Source: Listeria monocytogenes ATCC 19117 (lineage in GTDB: Bacteria > Bacillota > Bacilli > Lactobacillales > Listeriaceae). From it: a stretch of DNA of 64,000 bases. The stretch is taken from contig NC_018584.1 in NCBI RefSeq assembly GCF_000307025.1, positions 2,690,501-2,754,500 on the forward strand, read 5' to 3'. The position numbers and the translations under genes were made by a program. This document shows, piece after piece, positions 21,057 to 29,395 of this stretch (positions are counted from its first letter, which is position 1; each line of letters starts with the position of its first letter). Below the pieces are notes generated by a model. It was given only the letters and a program-made list of their open reading frames with translations, searched no databases and was not told the origin of the DNA.

Positions 21057-21413
21057 TTATCCCTCCTTCACTTCAGATACCACAACTGTGATGTGGCTAG
21101 TACGTTTGTTGATTGCACTTGCACGACCTTGTGCACGTGGACGGAAACGTTTAAGTGTTGGACCTTCGTCAACAAATGCTTCCTCTACTACAAGGTTGTT
21201 AATGTCTAAATCATAGTTATGCTCTGCGTTAGCAATAGCAGATTTTAATACTTTTTCAATAATTGGGGAAGCTGATCTTGGAGTATACTTCAAGATTGCA
21301 ATTGCTTCGCCAACTTGCTTGCCTCGAATTAAATCAATGACGATTCTAGCTTTGCGAGGAGCAATACGAACCGTTTTGGCAACGGCTTTTGCGCTTGTAA
21401 CTTCACTTGCCAT
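21057..21413 (-). CDS. rplV: 50S ribosomal protein L22
   Basis: 118 residues. Globular domain plus the beta-hairpin [20 protein letters not shown] that lines the peptide exit tunnel and can carry macrolide-resistance changes; I see no obvious insertion there. Between rpsS and rpsC. Confidence 0.98.
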
Positions 21414-21433
21414 TAGGATATCCTCCTCTCAAA

Positions 21434-21712
21434 TTAGCGTTTAGTTTTTTTATCGTCGCCCGCATGACCGCGGTACGTACGAGTTGGTGCGAATTCGCCC
21501 AGTTTGTGTCCTACCATATCTTCTTGAACATAAACAGGAACGTGTTTACGTCCATCATATACTGCGATTGTTTGTCCAACAAAAGTTGGGAAAATCGTGG
21601 AGCGACGAGACCAAGTTTTAATTACTTGTTTCTTTTCGCTTTCTGCTGCTGCTTCCACTTTCTTCATCAAGTGGTCATCAACAAAAGGTCCTTTTTTCAA
21701 ACTACGACCCAT
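21434..21712 (-). CDS. rpsS: 30S ribosomal protein S19
   Basis: 92 residues from the ATG at 21712 ([20 protein letters not shown]), preceded by GGGAGG; a start 14 codons upstream lacks family support. C-terminal [21 protein letters not shown]19 is in the 30S head near S13. Between rplB and rplV. Confidence 0.96.
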   Translation of the reverse strand: MGRSLKKGPFVDDHLMKKVEAAAESEKKQVIKTWSRRSTIFPTFVGQTIAVYDGRKHVPVYVQEDMVGHKLGEFAPTRTYRGHAGDDKKTKR

Positions 21713-21799
21713 GACGGAACCTCCCTTCGCATAGTCAGGAAGCTGAGAACGCATGTCCTCGCTATCCTGCTACCAATTTTATTCAATCTATTGATCCGA

Positions 21800-22633
21800 T
21801 TATTTTTTCTTACGACGACGTACGATAAATTTATCGGAGTTGTTGTTTTTCTTACGTGTTTTGTATCCAAGAGTTGGTTTGCCCCATGGAGACATTGGCG
21901 ATTTACGGCCGATTGGAGCTTTACCTTCACCACCACCGTGTGGGTGATCGTTCGGGTTCATTACAGATCCACGAACAGTTGGGCGTTTACCCATCCAACG
22001 TGAACGACCTGCTTTACCGATGTTGATAAGTTCGTGTTGTTCGTTACCAACTTGACCGATTGTAGCACGGCAAGTAGCAAGAATCATGCGAACTTCACCA
22101 GAGTTTAAGCGGATTAATACGTATTTACCTTCTTTACCAAGCACTTGAGCACTTGTTCCAGCAGAACGTACTAATTGTCCACCTTTACCAGGTTTCATTT
22201 CGATATTGTGGATAACAGTACCCACTGGAATATCTTTTAATTCTAGTGCATTACCGACTTTGATATCAGCTTCTGCTCCTGAATAAATTGTTTGACCTAC
22301 TTCAAGGCCTTTTGCTGCGATGATGTAGCGTTTTTCTCCATCAGCATAGTTGATTAGAGCAATATTAGCAGAACGGTTTGGATCGTACTCGATCGTTGCA
22401 ACGCGTCCAGGAATACCATCTTTGTTACGTTTGAAATCAATCACGCGGTATTGGCGTTTATGGCCACCGCCGTGATGACGAACAGTTAACTTACCTTGGT
22501 TATTGCGTCCGGCTTTCTTTTTAAGAGGACGTAGTAAAGATTTTTCTGGAGTACTTGTAGTAATCTCAGCGAAATCAGAACTAGTCATGTGCCGGCGCCC
22601 GTTAGTGGTAGGTTTATACTTTTTGATCGCCAT
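21800..22633 (-). CDS. rplB: 50S ribosomal protein L2
   Basis: 277 residues; primary 23S rRNA binder near the peptidyl transferase centre. Contains [20 protein letters not shown], the signature [20 protein letters not shown] and the catalytic-region His in HPHGGG. Complete; between rplW and rpsS. Confidence 0.98.
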   Translation of the reverse strand: MAIKKYKPTTNGRRHMTSSDFAEITTSTPEKSLLRPLKKKAGRNNQGKLTVRHHGGGHKRQYRVIDFKRNKDGIPGRVATIEYDPNRSANIALINYADGEKRYIIAAKGLEVGQTIYSGAEADIKVGNALELKDIPVGTVIHNIEMKPGKGGQLVRSAGTSAQVLGKEGKYVLIRLNSGEVRMILATCRATIGQVGNEQHELINIGKAGRSRWMGKRPTVRGSVMNPNDHPHGGGEGKAPIGRKSPMSPWGKPTLGYKTRKKNNNSDKFIVRRRKKK

Positions 22634-22673
22634 TGTTTCCCCTCCTCGTTAGATTTATTTAAAGTTAGTCGAA

Positions 22674-22958
22674 TTATACTTCAAAGAATTGAATTTCTTT
22701 GCTGTCAGCTGTAACAGTAACAATCGCTTTACGGCGTTTGTTAGTGTAACCTGCATAACGGCCCATACGTTTAAGTTTGCCTTTGTAATTCATTACGTTT
22801 ACTTTAGCAACTTTTACGTCGAAAATTTCTTCAACTGCGTATTTTACTTGCGTTTTAGTTGCGCGAGTATCTACTTCAAATGTATATTTCTTATCGTCGA
22901 GAATACTTGTAGATTCTTCAGTTACAACTGGGCGCTTAATGATGTCGCGTGCATCCAT
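22674..22958 (-). CDS. rplW: 50S ribosomal protein L23
   Basis: 94 residues: [20 protein letters not shown], then [21 protein letters not shown]23 at the tunnel exit docks trigger factor and SRP. The start overlaps the rplD stop by one base. Confidence 0.98.
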   Translation of the reverse strand: MDARDIIKRPVVTEESTSILDDKKYTFEVDTRATKTQVKYAVEEIFDVKVAKVNVMNYKGKLKRMGRYAGYTNKRRKAIVTVTADSKEIQFFEV

Positions 22959-23581
22959 TATGCGAGCACCTCCTCTACTTTTTCGACAGCTGCTTTAGTG
23001 ATAATTAATTTATCATGTTTAGCAACTTCTAGTACTGAGATACTTTCAGCTGGAATAACTGTAATGCCTTGTAAGTTGCGTGCAGATAATTCTACATTTT
23101 CACTTTCACCGGCAACTACGATTAGTGCCTTAGTATCTACAGAGATATTTTTAAGAAAAGCCGCAAATTCTTTTGTTTTAGGTGCATCGAAAGTCAAACC
23201 TTCAAGTACAACTAATTTTTCTTCATTTACTTTAGAAGAAAGAATTGATTTAATCGCTAAACGACGAACTTTCTTAGGTAATTTGTATGCATATGAACGA
23301 GGTGTTGGGCCGAATACGACACCACCGCCACGCCATTGCGGGGAACGGATTGAACCTTGACGGGCACGACCTGTACCTTTTTGACGCCATGGTTTACGTC
23401 CGCCACCACGTACTTCTGAACGATTTTTTACTTTGTGAGTCCCTTGACGTAGGGATGCACGTTGGCTCAAAATCACATCAACAACAACTTTTTCATTTGG
23501 TTCGATACCGAAAACAGTGTCGTTTAAAGTAATTTCGCCAGCGTTTGTTCCATCTTGTTTAAGTAAGCTTAATTTTGGCAT
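22958..23581 (-). CDS. rplD: 50S ribosomal protein L4
   Basis: 207 residues. [20 protein letters not shown] at the start; the tunnel loop [20 protein letters not shown] is intact with no insertion. In E. coli L4 also represses the S10 operon; whether this holds here is unknown. Between rplC and rplW. Confidence 0.98.
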   Translation of the reverse strand: MPKLSLLKQDGTNAGEITLNDTVFGIEPNEKVVVDVILSQRASLRQGTHKVKNRSEVRGGGRKPWRQKGTGRARQGSIRSPQWRGGGVVFGPTPRSYAYKLPKKVRRLAIKSILSSKVNEEKLVVLEGLTFDAPKTKEFAAFLKNISVDTKALIVVAGESENVELSARNLQGITVIPAESISVLEVAKHDKLIITKAAVEKVEEVLA

Positions 23582-23606
23582 TCGTTAGTCCTCCTTTCCA
23601 AATGAA

Positions 23607-24236
23607 TTATTTTGCTTTAGTAGCAGTTTTAATTTGAACTAATGCTTTTTTAGCGCCTGGAACGTTACCTTTTACTAAAAGAACGTTCTTTTCAACGTCT
23701 ACTTTAACGATTTCTAGGTTTTGGATAGTGATTTGTTCTCCACCCATACGACCTGGAAGTAGTTTATTTTTGAAAACACGGTTAGGTGCTACTGGACCCA
23801 TTGAACCTGGGCGACGATGGTAACGGGAACCGTGGGCCATAGGGCCGCGTGATTGTCCGTGGCGTTTAATAACACCTTGGAATCCTTTACCTTTCGATAC
23901 GCCTGTCGCGTCGATGATGTCACCTTCTGCGAATACGTCTACTTTTACTTCTGCACCAATCTCATACTCGTCTAAGTTTACATCGCGGAATTCGCGAATG
24001 AAGCGCTTAGGAGTAGTATTGGCTTTTGCTACATGACCTTGTTCGGGTTTGTTTGACAAAATTGCTCTCTTATCTTCGAAACCGATTTGTACAGCTTCAT
24101 AGCCGTCAGTTTCAACAGTTTTCTTTTGAAGTACCACGTTTTGTGCTGCTTCGATTACTGTTACTGGAATAAGTTCGCCGTTTTCAGTGAAAACTTGTGT
24201 CATCCCTACTTTTCTACCTAAGATTCCTTTGGTCAT
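23607..24236 (-). CDS. rplC: 50S ribosomal protein L3
   Basis: 209 residues: [20 protein letters not shown], and the loop [20 protein letters not shown] reaching the peptidyl transferase centre. The linezolid/tiamulin-associated loop shows no obvious lesion. Between rpsJ and rplD. Confidence 0.98.
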   Translation of the reverse strand: MTKGILGRKVGMTQVFTENGELIPVTVIEAAQNVVLQKKTVETDGYEAVQIGFEDKRAILSNKPEQGHVAKANTTPKRFIREFRDVNLDEYEIGAEVKVDVFAEGDIIDATGVSKGKGFQGVIKRHGQSRGPMAHGSRYHRRPGSMGPVAPNRVFKNKLLPGRMGGEQITIQNLEIVKVDVEKNVLLVKGNVPGAKKALVQIKTATKAK

Positions 24237-24270
24237 GAGTCACACCTCCTGTTAATTTAATATATTCTTA

Positions 24271-24765
<495 letters not shown>

Positions 24766-24794
24766 ATTATACACGGGTTAGGGATAGTAATCAA
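24766..24794 (-). promoter_or_regulatory. SigA promoter of the S10-spc-alpha operon
   Basis: Minus-strand TTGATT (24794-24789), 17-bp spacer, TATAAT (24771-24766). Strong vegetative promoter in the right place for rpsJ and everything downstream. Confidence 0.88.
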
Positions 24795-24913
24795 CCGCTT
24801 TTTGAAAAAAGTTTTAAGTTATTTTCATAGGAACTATTATATAGAAGATTCTCGGTTTTGGTTTATCTTCAAACTGTCTGACAGAGCCATTCTGCTCATT
24901 TTATCCAAAAGAA

Positions 24914-24942
24914 AAAAACATCCGTTAATATCGAATGTTTTT
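24914..24942 (-). terminator. Terminator of fmnB-dmkA-fmnA
   Basis: Stem AAAAACATTCG / CGGATGTTTTT with one G-T pair and a 7-nt loop, then TTTTCTTTT on the minus strand. It overlaps the fmnA stop codon and isolates the EET unit from the S10 promoter. Confidence 0.85.
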
Positions 24943-25741
24943 AAGATGTTCTTAGTATTACGAGTCCCGCGGTTAAAAGTATCATTACACATGCCGCAAT
25001 CAAATCTCCAAAATGCCAATGCAATATTCGGAATCTCGTGCGCCCTTCGCCTCCTTGATACCCTCTCGCTTCCATTGCATCCGCTAATTCTTCCGCTCGG
25101 TTAAACGAACTAACAAATAACGGAATAAAAATCGGGACAACAACTTTCATTTGTTCGAAAAGATTACCTTCACCAAAATCCACTCCGCGAGCTCGCTGCG
25201 CTTTCATAATTTTATCTGTTTCTCCCATAAGGGTTGGAATAAAGCGAAGTGCCACCGAAATCATTAATGCAATGTCATTCACCGGCACTTTGAGTACAGC
25301 AAACGGACGAAGGATGTAAGCAATTGCGTCTGTCAGGTTCATAGGCGTCGTTGTGAGCGTGATAACGGTCGACATCATGATAATTAAGACAAAGCGCAAA
25401 AACACAAATACCCCGTTCAAAAGCCCAAATGAAGAGATTGTAAATGGACCCCAATCAAAATAAATCGTTCCGCCACTCGCAAATAGTATTTGCATTACTA
25501 CTGTAAATAAAATTAGCCAAATAAGTGGTTTTACACCTTTTATAAACACTTTTAACTTGATACCTGTCATTTGAATGACCATGAGTGTGAACAAAACCAT
25601 TAAGGCGTATGTCCACCAGTTATTCGCTAAAAATAAAATGCCGATATAATAAAAGCCTGCTAAAAGTTTCGTTCGCGCATCCAGACCATGAATTAAGGAC
25701 TCCCCTGGGACAAAACGACCTAATATTAGTTTTTCAATCAT
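24941..25741 (-). CDS. fmnA: EcfT-type membrane component of the EET locus (FmnA)
   Basis: 266-residue EcfT paralogue with about five membrane segments. It has both ARG coupling motifs (KAQRARGVDFGEG and AMEARGYQGGEGRTRFRI), so it should still engage EcfA ATPases, yet no ATPase or S component is encoded beside it. It is close to the EcfT at 4572-5369 but sits at the end of fmnB-dmkA-fmnA. In L. monocytogenes the equivalent protein is reported to work with RibU and the shared EcfA proteins to place FAD outside the membrane for FmnB. That role is from published work as I recall it; the sequence shows only paralogy and context. Confidence 0.88.
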   Translation of the reverse strand: MIEKLILGRFVPGESLIHGLDARTKLLAGFYYIGILFLANNWWTYALMVLFTLMVIQMTGIKLKVFIKGVKPLIWLILFTVVMQILFASGGTIYFDWGPFTISSFGLLNGVFVFLRFVLIIMMSTVITLTTTPMNLTDAIAYILRPFAVLKVPVNDIALMISVALRFIPTLMGETDKIMKAQRARGVDFGEGNLFEQMKVVVPIFIPLFVSSFNRAEELADAMEARGYQGGEGRTRFRILHWHFGDLIAACVMILLTAGLVILRTS

Positions 25742-25761
25742 TCAAAGAAGCCCCCTTTTCT

Positions 25762-26721
25762 TTACGCCAGTTGTTGAAGTACCACGCTCACCGCCATTAA
25801 AATTGTCAATGTCGCATTAATTAATACGAAATTACGAATACCAATAACAAATGTTTTTGATTTTACTTGTTCTTTATTGAATTTAACTAGATTACGATAC
25901 ACTGGATAGATTGTTATTAGTGATAGTAACATGATTGGATGTAAGAAGTTTATAGCTACCGAAACAACCACAGCTAAAAATGAAGCATAATATAAAGCAT
26001 TAAATAATAAGACTCCCATTTTTCTTCCTATATAATACGGAAGTGTGTAACGATGATTCCGAATATCTTCATCTAAATCACAGAGATTATTCGCGAGCAT
26101 GATATTAGCTATTGTGAAAATACAAGGTAAGGATACCACACCTATCCGAATAATTTCTATTAGATTGAACTGGATTGTCACCGTTTCTCCTTGCCAAAGT
26201 AAATTCGCTATTCCCGCGTCGTATGCATTTACATATACAGCTAAGAAGAAAATCCCAAACCCCATCGTTACGCCTGAAAAAATTTCACCTAACGGCATAC
26301 GAGAAAGCGGTACAGGACCGAATGTATATAAGATGCCTATACAAAAGCAGACAAATCCAATTAAGAGCACTAAAAGATCTGTTCGAAAAACTAACCAAAC
26401 ACCTAATCCTGTAGCAATGAAGAACATCAAGAAAATAGTTATAATAACTGTTCGCACCGGAATTTGCTCTTGCCCAATTACATTGCTGGTAGTTCGATAA
26501 TCGTAATCATGATTGTCTGTTGCTTTGCGGTAATCCATATAGTTATTAATCGCTGTTGTAGTCAAGTCGAATATGAGCATAGATCCGAAAAATATCAACG
26601 TATTAACAGGTTTGAACATATCATATTGATACACAACAAATAGCGTTCCTAACATAAACGGAAAAACACTAGCTATCTTCGTTTGGATTTCAACCAACTT
26701 CAGAAACGATGGTATTGACAT
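25762..26721 (-). CDS. dmkA: UbiA-family prenyltransferase for demethylmenaquinone (DmkA)
   Basis: 319-residue membrane prenyltransferase with about eight or nine hydrophobic segments. Both Asp-rich motifs of the UbiA/MenA family are seen: NNYMDYRKATDNHD and NNLCDLDEDIRNHRYTLP. It should attach a polyprenyl chain to 1,4-dihydroxy-2-naphthoate to give demethylmenaquinone. Lying between fmnB and fmnA, it is the EET-specific MenA paralogue, supplying a quinone pool separate from aerobic respiration. The polyprenyl donor is probably made by dmkB (32489). Confidence 0.93.
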   Translation of the reverse strand: MSIPSFLKLVEIQTKIASVFPFMLGTLFVVYQYDMFKPVNTLIFFGSMLIFDLTTTAINNYMDYRKATDNHDYDYRTTSNVIGQEQIPVRTVIITIFLMFFIATGLGVWLVFRTDLLVLLIGFVCFCIGILYTFGPVPLSRMPLGEIFSGVTMGFGIFFLAVYVNAYDAGIANLLWQGETVTIQFNLIEIIRIGVVSLPCIFTIANIMLANNLCDLDEDIRNHRYTLPYYIGRKMGVLLFNALYYASFLAVVVSVAINFLHPIMLLSLITIYPVYRNLVKFNKEQVKSKTFVIGIRNFVLINATLTILMAVSVVLQQLA

Positions 26722-26752
26722 ATCCCCTTTTTAGCCCCTTTTCTAGTTTATT

Positions 26753-26783
26753 GTGAGCAGAATCCAGAGCGAATTCTGCTCAC
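26753..26783 (-). repeat. Perfect inverted repeat between fmnB and dmkA
   Basis: GTGAGCAGAAT / ATTCTGCTCAC, 11-bp perfect arms with a 9-nt loop in the 81-bp fmnB-dmkA gap. No T run follows on the minus strand, so it is not a standard terminator. It could be an mRNA processing or stability hairpin. Confidence 0.75.
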
Positions 26784-26802
26784 TTTCTTCTATAATAATA
26801 GT

Positions 26803-27897
26803 TTATTTTTTTAGCGTGTCCATCTGGAAGTCTTTATCCGTTAATTCGAATTGACCTTTTAAGCCAGAAGTTTCGTATACTTTTTTCTCTTTACTGATGA
26901 AAATAGCATCTACACCTTCAAATTGTTCAATGTAGTCCATGCCACCTTTAACCCCTTTGGAGAAAGTAGCGGTGGATAGACCGTCGCCATCAATTGATTT
27001 TTTAGATACAATCGAAACTCCAGCGATATCATTGTCAAACGGATATCCTGTTTTCGGGTCTAAGATGTGATGATATGTTTTACCATCCACTTCAAGGTAA
27101 CGTTCATAAATACCAGAAGTTACGATAGACATATTAGATTCAGGAAGTTTCCCAATAACACTTCCACGCGGAGAAAACGGATCTTGAATTCCGACATTCC
27201 ATTTGTTGCCATTCGGGTTGTTGCCTTGAACATAAATGTTTCCACCTAAATCTATGATAGAGGTTGTTACTTTATTTTCTTTGAATACCTTTAAAGTCTC
27301 GTCAGTAATAAAGCCTTTAGCAATTGCCCCTAAATCTAGTTCCATACCTTCTTTTTCCAAGTATACTGTTTGGTCTTTATCATTCATTTTAACGTCTTTG
27401 TAATTAATTAATGGTAACACCGCGTCAATTTCTGCTTGAGAAGGTTTGCGCGCATCAGAAAAACCGATGTGCCATAGAGATGTTAACGGCCCAATAGTAA
27501 TATCGAAGCTACCACCAGAGTTCTCGGAGTATTTAAGCCCTTCTTGAATTAAGTAGTATACATCTTTAGATACTTTCACTGGTTTTTTGCCGGCTTGTTC
27601 GTTGATTTTATCCACTTCAGACGTTTTTTCCGAATCACTTGTGGTAATCTTGGCAGCTAGATCTTTGATTCGATCGAAGCCTTTATCAAGCACGTCTTCT
27701 TTGCCTTTATCATAAATTTTAAGCGTTACTACTGTGCCCATTAGAAAGTCTGTTTTGGAGTATGGTTGATCCATTAGTTTTTTTGAATCACTTGGTTCAC
27801 TCTTTGTTTCTTTACTAGAATTTCCACACGCTGATACAACAAGCGCCAATATGATAACTGAAATTATTATTTTCCATTTCTTCATTAGCTTTTTCAC
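26803..27897 (-). CDS. fmnB: FAD:protein FMN transferase lipoprotein (ApbE family, FmnB)
   Basis: 364 residues. Lipoprotein signal with Cys24 in LVVSACG, so it acts on the outer face of the membrane. The ApbE domain follows: FLMGTVVTLKIYDKG, YDIT-type SFDITIGPLTSLWHIG, LDLGAIAKGFITDE, IDLGGNIYVQG, and HHILDPKTGYPFDN with the metal and FAD sites. It transfers FMN from FAD to Ser/Thr of partners, here almost surely PplA, encoded next upstream. Preceded by a possible promoter and by the pplA terminator, so it begins the fmnB-dmkA-fmnA unit. Confidence 0.95.
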   Translation of the reverse strand: MKKLMKKWKIIISVIILALVVSACGNSSKETKSEPSDSKKLMDQPYSKTDFLMGTVVTLKIYDKGKEDVLDKGFDRIKDLAAKITTSDSEKTSEVDKINEQAGKKPVKVSKDVYYLIQEGLKYSENSGGSFDITIGPLTSLWHIGFSDARKPSQAEIDAVLPLINYKDVKMNDKDQTVYLEKEGMELDLGAIAKGFITDETLKVFKENKVTTSIIDLGGNIYVQGNNPNGNKWNVGIQDPFSPRGSVIGKLPESNMSIVTSGIYERYLEVDGKTYHHILDPKTGYPFDNDIAGVSIVSKKSIDGDGLSTATFSKGVKGGMDYIEQFEGVDAIFISKEKKVYETSGLKGQFELTDKDFQMDTLKK

Positions 27898-27990
27898 CTT
27901 TCTAAATCCGTGATCTTTACTTGAATAACTATAGCGTAAAAAAAGGAATAAATCTACAGTAAAAAGGCTTAATTCCTCTGTTTTTCGATA

Positions 27991-28030
27991 AAAAAATCGG
28001 CTAGCCCTAGAAATTAGGACCAGCCGTTTT
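27991..28030 (-). terminator. Intrinsic terminator of pplA
   Basis: Minus-strand CGGCTGGTCCTA / TAGGGCTAGCCG imperfect stem followed by ATTTTTTT, 20 bp after the pplA stop. It separates pplA, probably a very abundant message, from fmnB. Confidence 0.82.
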
Positions 28031-28048
28031 GTACATAAATTTCGCTAA

Positions 28049-28948
28049 TTATTCAGCTTCTACTAGGTTGTACACTTTAATTGTGTCAGTGTTACCATTT
28101 TGTGCAGCATTTTGAAGTTGAGCTGCGTAGATTTTGAATTGGTTAGAAGAGTTAGTAGCACCAGAAACAGTGTCTACTGCAGCAACGTCTTGTTTTTCAA
28201 CAAGAGATTTGTTAAGTGCTGGGATGTATTCTTTTGGACCAGTACCAGATTTAGCTTTCATGTTTTTCTCGTAGTCAGCATCGTCTGATTTAAGTTTGCC
28301 GTCTTTGTCAACATAGTTGTAGTCAGATTTAGTGATTTTGCCATCTTTAACATCCATGCTGAATACTACACGGTAACCATGTGCGTAATTTTGTTCTTCA
28401 AGTTTATAAGTTCCATCTTCCATTTTAGCTAAGTTGTTGATGGAAATTGTAGTTGTATCAGCTTTTTGAGCTGCTTGGATTAATTGGTTAGCATAGTTGA
28501 TGAAAGCGTCAGAAGAATGAGTTGCTCCTGAAACTACTTCTACAGATGCTGCAGATTGATTTTTAACTAAAGAATCGCTTAATTGTTTCAAGTATTCTTG
28601 AGGACCAGTTCCTACTTTATCTTTCATTGCTTTTTCGTAGTCTGCATCTTCAGATTTTAATTTGCCATCTTTGTTTTTGTAATCGTAGTTAGCTTTTGTA
28701 ATTTTACCATCTTTAACTTCGATTGACATGAAACCTTTCCAGCCTTTGTCGTCGAAATTCTTTTCTTCTAATTTGTAAGTACCATCAGTCATAGTACCAT
28801 CAGTTTTAGCTGTTTTCTTTGTTTCTGTTTGTTTTGTGTCTGTGCTCTTTTTGTCTTTGCTGCTGTCGTCACTGCTACCGCAACCTACTAGTAATAAACT
28901 TGAAGCCATTACCACGGTAATACCCATTGCTACTTTTTTCAATTTCAT
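28049..28948 (-). CDS. pplA: FMN-carrying extracellular lipoprotein PplA
   Basis: 299-residue lipoprotein (lipobox LLLVGC, Cys23) with a Ser/Thr/Lys-rich linker and two tandem FMN-binding domains, about 54-160 and 177-285. Each begins DGTYKLEE and ends with a flavinylation motif: SGATHSS (Thr143) and SGATNSS (Thr265). The domains clearly arose by internal duplication. FmnB is expected to link FMN to these residues so the protein carries electrons from the quinone pool to iron or other outside acceptors. The signal peptide upstream of Cys23 also encodes a cAD1-like hydrophobic pheromone in L. monocytogenes. Monocistronic, divergent from ndh2. Confidence 0.96.
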   Translation of the reverse strand: MKLKKVAMGITVVMASSLLLVGCGSSDDSSKDKKSTDTKQTETKKTAKTDGTMTDGTYKLEEKNFDDKGWKGFMSIEVKDGKITKANYDYKNKDGKLKSEDADYEKAMKDKVGTGPQEYLKQLSDSLVKNQSAASVEVVSGATHSSDAFINYANQLIQAAQKADTTTISINNLAKMEDGTYKLEEQNYAHGYRVVFSMDVKDGKITKSDYNYVDKDGKLKSDDADYEKNMKAKSGTGPKEYIPALNKSLVEKQDVAAVDTVSGATNSSNQFKIYAAQLQNAAQNGNTDTIKVYNLVEAE

Positions 28949-28984
28949 GTTTTGCTCCCACCTTTTGTTTTATTGATTAACTTT

Positions 28985-29008
28985 GTTTGTGATTTCGTGA
29001 ACACAAAC
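28985..29008. promoter_or_regulatory. Palindrome in the pplA 5' UTR
   Basis: GTTTGTG / CACAAAC with a 10-nt spacer, 37-60 bp upstream of the pplA ATG and downstream of its probable start site. Could be an operator or an RNA hairpin. Arms recall TTGTG/CACAA redox-regulator sites, but the spacing does not match Rex. Confidence 0.5.
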
Positions 29009-29018
29009 CGATAGTCTG

Positions 29019-29032
29019 CGAAAGCGATATCA
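29019..29032 (-). promoter_or_regulatory. cre-like site downstream of the pplA promoter
   Basis: CGAAAGCGATATCA (plus strand) matches 13 of 14 positions of the CcpA consensus TGWNANCGNTNWCA. It would lie about +8 to +21 from the predicted pplA start, where CcpA acts as a roadblock. Confidence 0.5.
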
Positions 29033-29046
29033 CTTTTACAATACAA

Positions 29047-29075
29047 ATGATACCATCAGCGCCCGGTTTTGTCTA
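29047..29075 (-). promoter_or_regulatory. SigA promoter of pplA
   Basis: Minus-strand TAGACA (29075-29070), 17-bp spacer, TATCAT (29052-29047); predicted 5' UTR about 90 nt. Confidence 0.7.
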
Positions 29076-29395
29076 CTGTAATTCTAAAGACATAATTCAT
29101 CTAATTTTCAAAATAATGACTATTGGTATATATATAACAGTTAAAGCCAACCTTTTCTAGCAAAATAGCAAACAAAAATGTCTAACATCCTATGTTAAAC
29201 AAGGACTTTTAGCCTGCTTAATTATGTAACATTTGCACAAAGTCCTATTTTTCAAATTTAGATTAGAATTGTTCTTTACTATCTAGACATTAGTAGGAGG
29301 TTTCTGTTAAACTATGATAGGTTATAATAATACTGTGGGGAATTTTGGACTCATTTTATTTTTGTGAATAAACTTACAAGGAGTTGAGGAAGCAT

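Larger units (their letters stand above)
28949..29395. other. 447-bp divergent regulatory region between pplA and ndh2
   Basis: No gene. On the minus side it holds the pplA promoter (29047-29075), a cre-like site and a 7-bp-arm palindrome. On the plus side a TATAAT at 29323-29328 is the likely -10 for ndh2, with a poor -35. The middle (29080-29270) is AT-rich with nothing I can assign. The unusual length suggests regulation on both sides. Confidence 0.7.

Noticed and set aside
28985-29008. Rex or PrfA binding site in the pplA leader
   Set aside because: Rex needs an 18-bp TTGTGAA-N4-TTCACAA layout and PrfA needs TTAACA-N2-TGTTAA; neither fits.
29314-29367. 17-codon ORF upstream of ndh2 with AGGAGG 13 nt before its ATG
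   Set aside because: Ribosome site is too far away, and the likely ndh2 -10 (29323-29328) falls inside it, so it would not be transcribed whole.
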